A stretch of 64,000 nucleotides of DNA from Armatimonadota bacterium (GTDB lineage Bacteria; Armatimonadota; Fimbriimonadia; Fimbriimonadales; Fimbriimonadaceae): assembly GCA_027451905.1 (NCBI GenBank), contig DAIDHV010000004.1, positions 124,001 through 188,000 on the forward strand, read 5' to 3'. Position numbers and translations under genes: made by a program. The notes under the pieces are model-generated. The model was not told where the DNA came from and did no database searches. It worked only from the letters and a program-made list of their open reading frames with translations. The stretch's first letter is position 1. Each line of letters opens with the position of its first letter. Shown in pieces: positions 44,638 to 51,311 of the stretch.

Positions 44638-44962
44638 CTCCAATTTAGATGCCTCGTTCGGCGCTCTCGCAGACCCCACTCGTCGAGGCGTTCTGGAGCA
44701 GTTGGGACAAGCCGACGCATCCATCACAACGCTTGCAGAGATGTTTCAAATGACCCTCACCGGCATGAAAAAGCATGTCGGGGTTTTGGAGCAGGCTGGG
44801 CTTGTCTGCACAGAGAAGGTTGGCAGGGTAAGAACCTGCAAACTTGGATTGCGCGGGCTTGAAGAAGAAGCGGTTTGGATTGAGAGGCATCATCAGCTTT
44901 GGGCAACTCGCTTTAATGAACTAGACGCAATCCTTGAAGAATTGAAACAAAAGGAAAAATAA
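44621..44962 (+). CDS. ArsR-family HTH repressor
   Basis: 113 residues: a winged HTH with SFGALADPTRRGVLEQLGQAD, recognition helix region MTLTGMKKHVGVLEQAGLV and wing TEKVGRVRTCKLG. No metal-binding CxC motif is present, placing it in the SdpR-like branch that is usually paired with an SRPBCC (AHSA1) gene, as here. Its promoter and first codons lie within a perfect palindrome, so it probably represses its own operon. The SRPBCC gene begins one base after its stop. Confidence 0.93.
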   Translation: MVQYSISNLDASFGALADPTRRGVLEQLGQADASITTLAEMFQMTLTGMKKHVGVLEQAGLVCTEKVGRVRTCKLGLRGLEEEAVWIERHHQLWATRFNELDAILEELKQKEK

Positions 44963-44963
44963 A

Positions 44964-45452
44964 ATGGAAGAAAGCAAAGAAGTTGGGGCAAACCCCATGA
45001 ACAGCAACACATTTGTGGAGCGCAAGTCAGACCGCGAAGTTACCGTCACGCACAAATTCAATGCCCCTGCAAAGCTTGTGTATGAAGCATGGACAAATGC
45101 AGATCTTTTTAGAAGGTGGTGGGTGCCAAAGTCTTATGGACTTAACCTAATATCCTGCGAAATGGATGTTCGAGCGGGAGGTCGGTACTGTTTGGCATTT
45201 CGCCACGAGGGCTCAACGATGGAGTTTTTTGGCACATATTTGGAGGTGACACCCCATTCGCGCCTGGTTTGGACAAACGATGAGGGCGATGCGGGGCAAA
45301 CAATAACGACGGTGACCTTCGAAGAGGTCGGCGCCAAAACGGTGCTGGTAGTTCACGACTTGTATCCGTCGAAGGAGTTGGTTGACACGGGTTCAACGGG
45401 GGCAATGCCCGAGGTCCTTGCTCAACTTGAGGAGCTTTTGGCTAGTCTTTGA
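44964..45452 (+). CDS. SRPBCC (AHSA1-type) domain protein
   Basis: 162 residues, or 151 if translation starts at Met12 (44997). The START-like fold pattern is clear: VTHKFNAPAKLVYEAWTNAD, FRRWWVPKSYG, MDVRAGGRYCLAFR, TYLEVTPHSRLVWTND and a long C-terminal helix (EVLAQLEELLAS). These proteins bind hydrophobic ligands in a deep cavity. Co-transcribed with the ArsR repressor; the ligand might be the inducer, which is inference. Confidence 0.9.
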   Translation: MEESKEVGANPMNSNTFVERKSDREVTVTHKFNAPAKLVYEAWTNADLFRRWWVPKSYGLNLISCEMDVRAGGRYCLAFRHEGSTMEFFGTYLEVTPHSRLVWTNDEGDAGQTITTVTFEEVGAKTVLVVHDLYPSKELVDTGSTGAMPEVLAQLEELLASL

Positions 45453-45710
45453 GGCAACTTTGACAAATCCGTCGCATTGACTGGAGCCTCTCGAAGGCGG
45501 ATAGTCGGAAGGGGGAGATTTATTTTCGTCGGTAGGGAAATGATCTCCCTTCCTTTCATCGCGCAGCGTTGAGAGGAAGGGTCGGAGGTGGAGAGGATTC
45601 AATCTAAGTTAGGCAATAAATGTGCTCACTACGTCCCCGAACACCTGTTCACGATCGATCTGGTCTAATCAAATTTCGGCTCCGCCTCATGATTCAGACG
45701 CATCGCGGGT
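45453..45710. other. noncoding stretch with a large hairpin
   Basis: No convincing gene. GGAAGGGGGAGAT (45507-45519) pairs with ATCTCCCTTCC (45543-45553), leaving two unpaired G, and may end the ArsR-SRPBCC transcript. The rest, up to the tRNA fragment, shows nothing recognisable. Confidence 0.5.
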
Positions 45711-45755
45711 TGGTACTCCGAACGGGATTCGAACCCGCGATCTTTGCCGTGAGAG
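45711..45755 (-). repeat. 45-bp copy of the 3' half of tRNA-Glu (att-like)
   Basis: Identical over 45 bases to 45925-45969: the CCA end, acceptor 3' strand, T arm, variable region, 3' anticodon stem and the anticodon loop. Identity stops exactly at the 5' edge of the anticodon loop, and the sequence beyond no longer pairs as a tRNA. This is the footprint expected of integration into a tRNA anticodon loop. Confidence 0.8.
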
Positions 45756-45924
45756 ACTAATGCCTGTTTACTAAAGGTAAAGGTTGCCTATTAGGCAAGC
45801 TTGTCCCTTCACCTTTTAAGCAACCAATGACAGTTTTTTCCGCCGAAAGAGGCAAGACAATGTCACTACCAATGCTTAGTCGCGATGGGGGCGAGATTCA
45901 ATTCCGTGCCAATTAGCCGCGAAC
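45756..45924. other. 169-bp segment between the tRNA and its partial copy
   Basis: It contains a 15-bp palindrome around TTGCCTATTAGGCAA (near 45784-45798) and no gene or integrase. It may be all that is left of an excised or deleted element. Confidence 0.4.
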
Positions 45925-46001
45925 TGGTACTCCGAACGGGATTCGAACCCGCGATCTTTGCCGTGAGAGGGCAATGTCCTAAACCGCTAGACGACCGGAG
46001 C
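45925..46001 (-). tRNA. tRNA-Glu (anticodon CTC)
   Basis: A full cloverleaf of 77 nt with encoded CCA: acceptor GCTCCGG pairs with TCGGAGT (G-T pairs at both ends), D arm TCTAGCGGTTTAGGA, anticodon stem TTGCC/GGCAA around the loop CTCTCAC, and T arm CGGGTTCGAATCCCG. The anticodon CTC reads GAG. Its 3' half is duplicated at 45711-45755. Confidence 0.95.
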
Positions 46002-46038
46002 AACCGACAAAAATAGTACCAGAAAGTAGACTCAATGT

Positions 46039-46551
46039 CTACCAAATTTCCACGCCACGCCAAGGCTCCCAAAGATGAGCCTCTGCCCACTCCTCAGAAG
46101 GTTCGCACCCGGCGAGGCGAAGTGCAAGCAAAATTAACGCGGCATGATAGCCTTCGTGCCAGATCATGTGCTGGATCAGCAGCACCGGATTTTCGTACTG
46201 GGCAATTTTGGAACTATTGGGCATCATGAAGTCCGTAAAGGTTCCACCAATTGCGGCAGCGCTTAGCCGAAGCTGTCTGCGAATTTCATCGAGGTCCCCA
46301 ATCGGTTCATAATGATCACCCACCTTTTGAAAGACATCGCCAAGGTCGTCGAGTCGCTTCGAGCCGGTCGTTGATAGCCAGTCTTTTCGAACAAAGTTGA
46401 TATGGCAAAGTTGTTCATCTAATGCCATGCCGTCATCAGAGGGCTTCAGATGGCGTAAATCCTCGGTCACAAACTCGGCAAGGCCAGCAACCATGGCGGC
46501 TTGCCGATTCCAAGAATCCAAAACTAATTCCGCAGTTTTATCAAGGGCCAT
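46039..46551 (-). CDS. DinB-family protein
   Basis: 170 residues. Histidine positions in DEQLCHINFVRKDW and LLIQHMIWHEGYHAALILLAL match the DinB metal triad. TATGAT (minus strand 46558-46563) lies 6 nt before the ATG, inside the 18-bp gap after the penicillin-acylase-like gene, so it has its own leaderless promoter while also possibly being read through from upstream. The fifth DinB-type locus in 7 kb. Confidence 0.8.
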   Translation of the reverse strand: MALDKTAELVLDSWNRQAAMVAGLAEFVTEDLRHLKPSDDGMALDEQLCHINFVRKDWLSTTGSKRLDDLGDVFQKVGDHYEPIGDLDEIRRQLRLSAAAIGGTFTDFMMPNSSKIAQYENPVLLIQHMIWHEGYHAALILLALRLAGCEPSEEWAEAHLWEPWRGVEIW

Positions 46552-46569
46552 ACGTCAATCATAGTCCGA

Positions 46570-48732
46570 TCAAGGTTTCCATGTTGGCTTGAATTCCCAA
46601 GTTCTAGCCAGCGGAATTTGATCATAGGCATGCAGGCCAGTTTCTGATTCTCCAGGTGGCAAAACCGTCTCTAAACTCCAACGGCCAGTTGGATCGATCT
46701 CGGCAAGCTGGATGTAAGTGCCTCGATTCGAGTAAAGAACAGGGACATGCCCAGGATAAGTAACCGAATCGGCAGCAAATCTTCCACTAGGTTTTAGCGA
46801 CTTTAATACTGCATCAACAAGTTGGCTTCCACTTTGATTTCCAAGATAATGAAATCGAGTCTTTCCTTCCAAAGCATGCAACATCAGTGTCGGCTGGAGA
46901 ACCTCATCAAACAATCCCGTACCAAGAAAATTGCCGATGTCTTTCAGAAAAAGTTTCTGACGGATCGCTTCGAACGCGTCGGCCCATGCGGCCGCCCCGT
47001 AAGACCCCTGCACATTCCAACCGTTATAAGCTGCCACTTCAGAAGAATCAATCTTTGGCAAAAACTTCACAAAATAGGGGTAATTAGGGCTCCATCTGGC
47101 TAGGGCCCATGGCACATACTCAACATCCTGCGGAGTCAGAGTGCCAGAGGGAAGGGCAAGGCCAATCACGCTGCTTCTAAAGATTTGGCCCCACACCGGA
47201 GTGTCTCCATTGCTCCACCATGTTGCAGGCTTGGTGTTCCAGTTGTAAATAATCCCAGATTTTGGATTGAGGCAATGGGGCATTTGATCTGCGGAGATAA
47301 AGCCTCGCCAGTTGTTTTGAGGAGTTGCAGGTGTTGGTAAGCGAGGATCCAAGCCCTCAGCTCGAATGGGAACTCGGCCGCAAAATCTCCAGCCAATGTT
47401 TCCAGTTCGATCAGCAAGAAACAGATTGAACGACATGGGTTCCGTAGAGACGGCTTGGCTTGCTTCTGCTACTGTGTTTGCCGAATAAATCCCAAACAGG
47501 GAGGTCATCATATTCAACTCCCGTCCCCGATATGAGCTGCGAAGGGCAAAAATTCCGGCTCCTGTATTGAGAACTACCGGCCCAAAGTTTGTTCGATACT
47601 GAACTAGAGTGACAGGCGATTGCCCCTTGACCTGAATAACAAAAGTTTGCTTTTGCAGGCTGCGCTTGGCTCCGTTGTACTCATAGGTTCCTGGCGCCTT
47701 GGAGTGATAAGCAAATGTATCGACAAGGTCGGCAACACCACTTGTAATCCCCCAGGCAATGTGGCGAGTGGCTCCTATCGCGATTCCAGGAACTCCGGGG
47801 ATATCCATTCCGGCCACGGAAAGACCGGGAGCGTGGAGAGCGTCCTCATGATCAATGCTTGGGGATGTGAGTCCCATCTGAGGTCCAGAGAGCAAAATGG
47901 GTTTGCCGCTCTGGCTTCTTTTTTTGCCTACCACGATGCAGTAACTTCCGGTTCGATAGGGAACTCCCAGCTTCATTGCAAGCATTTTGGACGGCTTTTG
48001 CAAAGAAACATTGATTGCGGGAAGAAGCTGAAAAATGTTGGCAGCAGGAAGTTCCTTTAGCTGAGCTTGAGTTTGGGCGTCGGTGGGATTCGCAAAGTAA
48101 GGGTGAGGCAATTTGGCAAGATCGTCCTGATCGGAAACGGTAGTGGGTGATTTTGGATCGTTGATCCAGCCAATGTCATTAAAAACATCCAGCACGTGGC
48201 CTTTAAGAGCCGGCTGAAGGTGAAGATACTGCAATAGGGCCCAATCCCTGAGATTTGCGGCCCCGCCGGTTCCAAAAAGCTTGAACAGGTGGATGGCAAT
48301 TGCGGCAGAATCGTAGGGCGTCCAATCGGAGGGTCGAATTCCCACCTTTTTGAATTCATCTGGCATCAAGCTGGAGTCTGACTCTGCCTCTTTGATATAC
48401 ATGTTGACCCCTTGGCAATAGGCGGCAATATCGGCTTGAATTGAGGCAGGTTGATGGGCAATTTCGGCAAGAACCTCTGGCTTGGTGTATCCAGTTTTAT
48501 CAATCGACTCATCAGATTCAAGCGCGGACGGGCCCAAAATCGCTGCCAACCGACCCTCCGATAGGCGTCGGCTTAGCTCCATTTGCCACAGTCGGTCTTG
48601 AGCATCCGCATAACCCTGACCCTCAAATGCTTCGACTACAGTCGGCGCAGTGATGAGGGGAACCCCAAATGAATTCCGCTTAATTGAAAAAGGCTTTGTG
48701 GCTAAAGTGGCGGCGACAAGAAATGCCAACAT
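46570..48732 (-). CDS. exported penicillin acylase family hydrolase (Ntn type)
   Basis: 720 residues. A signal segment (MLAFLVAATLATKP) precedes the alpha-chain motif FEGQGYADAQDRLWQMELSR. The autoprocessing site should be at RTGSYCIVVG, where the serine would become the N-terminal nucleophile of the beta chain; relatives have GSN at this place, so Tyr replaces the usual Asn. The downstream LLSGPQMGL and GVPGIAIGATRHIAWGITSG are typical. Relatives cleave beta-lactams, acyl-homoserine lactones or lipid amides. TAAAAT (minus strand 48739-48744) is 6 nt before the ATG. Confidence 0.88.
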   Translation of the reverse strand: MLAFLVAATLATKPFSIKRNSFGVPLITAPTVVEAFEGQGYADAQDRLWQMELSRRLSEGRLAAILGPSALESDESIDKTGYTKPEVLAEIAHQPASIQADIAAYCQGVNMYIKEAESDSSLMPDEFKKVGIRPSDWTPYDSAAIAIHLFKLFGTGGAANLRDWALLQYLHLQPALKGHVLDVFNDIGWINDPKSPTTVSDQDDLAKLPHPYFANPTDAQTQAQLKELPAANIFQLLPAINVSLQKPSKMLAMKLGVPYRTGSYCIVVGKKRSQSGKPILLSGPQMGLTSPSIDHEDALHAPGLSVAGMDIPGVPGIAIGATRHIAWGITSGVADLVDTFAYHSKAPGTYEYNGAKRSLQKQTFVIQVKGQSPVTLVQYRTNFGPVVLNTGAGIFALRSSYRGRELNMMTSLFGIYSANTVAEASQAVSTEPMSFNLFLADRTGNIGWRFCGRVPIRAEGLDPRLPTPATPQNNWRGFISADQMPHCLNPKSGIIYNWNTKPATWWSNGDTPVWGQIFRSSVIGLALPSGTLTPQDVEYVPWALARWSPNYPYFVKFLPKIDSSEVAAYNGWNVQGSYGAAAWADAFEAIRQKLFLKDIGNFLGTGLFDEVLQPTLMLHALEGKTRFHYLGNQSGSQLVDAVLKSLKPSGRFAADSVTYPGHVPVLYSNRGTYIQLAEIDPTGRWSLETVLPPGESETGLHAYDQIPLARTWEFKPTWKP

Positions 48733-48806
48733 GACCTCATTTTACAACTGGAATGAGTTTGTTGGCATTGCTGGCATCAGCCGAATTCAGGGAGTACGGT
48801 GGTCCA

Positions 48807-49841
48807 TTATTTGAGGACTTGCCACCCTTTGTTTACTCCTCCTGGTTTGTCTGAATAGTAATAATCGCCCTGACCGTCGGTATAGAGGTGAGCATGCCAG
48901 TTTGGAAGCTTAATTTTTGTTCCATTCTTGGTTGTATAAGTATCCAGTCCTCGAATGTAGTCATCAAACTTTTCGTTCATATTGTCCATAACCCGAGACC
49001 GGTTTTGGTAGACGCTCATGATGTCCTTGGAAATGGCAGACTGATTGTGGGCAAGATGGCGACTGAGAGCCAAGGCGTTTTGAGAGCTATTGTAAGCGTT
49101 GGCGATGGCACCACGCTGAACCCGAAGGATCAAGCTAAAGTAATGAGGATCAATTTGGTAGGAAGCAATAGGAATAGAAAACAACTTTACGGCTGAAGGG
49201 AGTTTGTTAGCTGGCGCCGTCATCGCGGTTATGTTGCTTATCGTCCATTGCCCCTCAGATACCATCGCTGCGCCCAGGGGCTGAGTTTGGTATCCATCAA
49301 CGCGGGCAAACCCTTTGACCATCATCGGCTTGCCATTTTTTTCGAACGAGATTTTAACCGAACCCTCGTAGCTATAGGTATAAAATTGACCGGATTTAGA
49401 CTTGATCGGAGTTTGGCTCTTGTCAACAATTTTATAGCGGACACCCGGGTTTTCCCTTGCCCATAAGGAAGCTAAAAAGGCTCCAAAATCCTGAGGTGGC
49501 GGTATTCCGTTTCTGCCCATTGTGCTGCTTCCATAGTTTACGGAAAGAGCAGAAACTCGCTCTAGACTTTCTGTGCCGTCGGGGCTAGTTATCGTGGACT
49601 TGCCGATAACCGGGGTTCCATAGTTTAAGGGCATCCAATGGATTTCGTCTTTGACTTTCCAGCCAGCGGGCACCAGGTAATAGCCGGCCAGCATGTGGAC
49701 ATTGGGGTCGTACACTTTGTGCAGTTTCAGCTTGTAAACGGTACAAAAACTCACGGAGGCAAGCGTAAAAGAGCCCAATGCAAGGGTCAGTTTGAAAAGG
49801 GCAGGAATCGGGCGGATTTGATTTTTAGACAAAGCAATCAT
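48807..49841 (-). CDS. exported protein of unknown function
   Basis: 344 residues. The N-terminus has a signal or anchor helix (LFKLTLALGSFTLASVSFC). No family is recognised. The central part is beta-rich (FYTYSYEGSVKISFEKNGKP), and the C-terminal 80 residues (IMSVYQNRSRVMDNMNEKFD, then NWHAHLYTDGQGDYYYSDKP) resemble repeated tails seen in other secreted hypothetical proteins. AGAGGAAG is a clear Shine-Dalgarno 4 nt before the ATG, unlike most neighbours. A terminator stands between its start and the next upstream gene. Confidence 0.65.
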   Translation of the reverse strand: MIALSKNQIRPIPALFKLTLALGSFTLASVSFCTVYKLKLHKVYDPNVHMLAGYYLVPAGWKVKDEIHWMPLNYGTPVIGKSTITSPDGTESLERVSALSVNYGSSTMGRNGIPPPQDFGAFLASLWARENPGVRYKIVDKSQTPIKSKSGQFYTYSYEGSVKISFEKNGKPMMVKGFARVDGYQTQPLGAAMVSEGQWTISNITAMTAPANKLPSAVKLFSIPIASYQIDPHYFSLILRVQRGAIANAYNSSQNALALSRHLAHNQSAISKDIMSVYQNRSRVMDNMNEKFDDYIRGLDTYTTKNGTKIKLPNWHAHLYTDGQGDYYYSDKPGGVNKGWQVLK

Positions 49842-49954
49842 GTCTTCCTCTTAACTGTGATTATAAATAAGTTTCAAGATTATTGCAAGAGAAAGTCTAT
49901 GTAGGCTGAAAGCGATAGAGATCTAATCATCATTGGCCGGTGACCTCTAAAAAT

Positions 49955-50006
49955 CAGAAAACCGTATTGACACGCATACCTGCTTCGGTGTCAATACGGC
50001 TTTCTG
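49955..50006 (-). terminator. strong terminator for the small membrane gene
   Basis: CCGTATTGACAC (49962-49973) and GTGTCAATACGG (49988-49999) form a perfect 12-bp stem, flanked by CAGAAA/TTTCTG pairing. Read on the minus strand it is followed by T-rich sequence, 28 bp after the stop at 50034. Confidence 0.8.
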
Positions 50007-50033
50007 AATCGCTAACGCGGTTCTTAAAAAGAT

Positions 50034-50231
50034 TTATGGCAGAGTTCGCCTGCCACCAGAAAGGCTCTTGTTGGCGACTCGATACACCACATAAATCAGT
50101 GCGCTCAAAATCAGGAGCGGCATGAGTATGTGGAAGATTCCAAAAAGCATGATGAAGGCAATCTTGAGGGCAATTAAACCCACAAAGAGAACCACTAAAA
50201 TCGTCAGAATCCCTACAACCGGATTTTCCAT
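50034..50231 (-). CDS. small two-helix membrane protein
   Basis: 65 residues, nearly all hydrophobic: ILTILVVLFVGLIALKIAFI and HILMPLLILSALIYVVYRVA, ending in a basic tail (SGGRRTLP). A GAGG lies about 10 nt before the ATG. The strong hairpin just after its stop argues that this is a real, separately transcribed gene. Function unknown. Confidence 0.6.
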   Translation of the reverse strand: MENPVVGILTILVVLFVGLIALKIAFIMLFGIFHILMPLLILSALIYVVYRVANKSLSGGRRTLP

Positions 50232-50361
50232 TTCAACTTAACCTCGTTAAAGACTTTCGCCTTTGATCAATGATACGCCAAAGCGATAGATGTTGATTCA
50301 AATTTTTTATGAAGTCCTAGGCCTAAACCAAGAAATATTGAAATATCGTAGAGTAATTGGT

Positions 50362-51225
50362 ATGGCACTTCCGGTTTTCCGTCAAGAGAATCAATCCCAA
50401 GAATCTTGTAATCCCTTAGAAATAAACGCCAAGTTAGCGGTCCAGTGGCTTGTTCGGTTTCTGGTTGATGAGTGCAAGAATCGGAGGGGAGTCGATCACG
50501 CGATTCTTGGGCTCTCTGGAGGGGTTGATTCTGCGGTGGTGGCTTATCTTTGCGCGAGGGCCTTTGGTCCTCAAAATGTGCATGCCATCAGGATGCCTTA
50601 CAAAAAATCATCTCAAGAAAGCCTAGATCACGCCGATTTAGTTGCTCATGACCTCGGACTTTCGGTGACCACCATTCCCATTACGGCCATGGTTGATGGC
50701 TATTTAAGTTCAATTGAACCAGAGATTTCGGGGCAACGGTTGGGAAACGTGTGTGCAAGGTGCAGGATGATTGTCCTTTTTGATCAAGCCAGCAAGCTCA
50801 ATGGCCTTCCCATTGGGACCGGAAACAAGAGCGAGCGGTTGTTTGGCTACTTCACCTGGCACGCCGACGATTCTCCCCCGATCAATCCGTTAGGAGACCT
50901 CTTTAAAACCCAAGTTTGGGATATTGCCAGAGAGCTCGGGGTTCCTTCAGAAATTGTCAACAAAGCTCCTACTGCCGACCTTGTAGAGGGCCAAACCGAT
51001 GAGGGTGATTTTGGAATCTCTTATGCGGATGCCGATCAAATCCTGCATTATATGACGTCTGGATATCCCAAAGACAAGATTATTGCCTTGGGATTTTCTC
51101 CGGAACAGGTAGCCCTTGTATGGAAGAGGGTTAGCAGTACTCACTGGAAGCGCAGATTGCCAACCACTGCCATGATGAGCTACAGTGCGATCGGAGAGTA
51201 CTACTTGCGTCCGGTTGATTACTAA
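50362..51225 (+). CDS. nadE: NAD+ synthase, ammonia-dependent type
   Basis: 287 residues from the ATG at 50362 (a longer frame begins at 50290 without support). NadE amidates deamido-NAD+ to NAD+. The P-loop ILGLSGGVDSAVVAYL, RLGNVCARCRMIVLFDQAS and GTGNKSERLFGYFTWHAD are diagnostic. There is no glutaminase domain, so ammonia or an external subunit supplies nitrogen. TAGAGT at 50349-50354 is 7 nt before the chosen ATG, matching the leaderless pattern and supporting this start. A bidirectional terminator follows. Confidence 0.93.
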   Translation: MALPVFRQENQSQESCNPLEINAKLAVQWLVRFLVDECKNRRGVDHAILGLSGGVDSAVVAYLCARAFGPQNVHAIRMPYKKSSQESLDHADLVAHDLGLSVTTIPITAMVDGYLSSIEPEISGQRLGNVCARCRMIVLFDQASKLNGLPIGTGNKSERLFGYFTWHADDSPPINPLGDLFKTQVWDIARELGVPSEIVNKAPTADLVEGQTDEGDFGISYADADQILHYMTSGYPKDKIIALGFSPEQVALVWKRVSSTHWKRRLPTTAMMSYSAIGEYYLRPVDY

Positions 51226-51247
51226 GCTCCAACGTGCCATCAATGGA

Positions 51248-51280
51248 TAAGGGGATCAAGCCAATCGCTTGATCCCCTTA
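51248..51280. terminator. bidirectional terminator between nadE and the metalloprotease
   Basis: TAAGGGGATCAAG (51248-51260) pairs perfectly with CTTGATCCCCTTA (51268-51280), 7-nt loop, between convergent genes. The T-tract is short on both sides. Confidence 0.75.
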
Positions 51281-51311
51281 ATCTGCAGCCAGAAGATTAT
51301 TTCAGCCGGAG

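Noticed and set aside
45393-45602. 69-codon minus-strand frame after the SRPBCC gene
   Set aside because: It overlaps the SRPBCC 3' end and the large hairpin, with no protein-like pattern.
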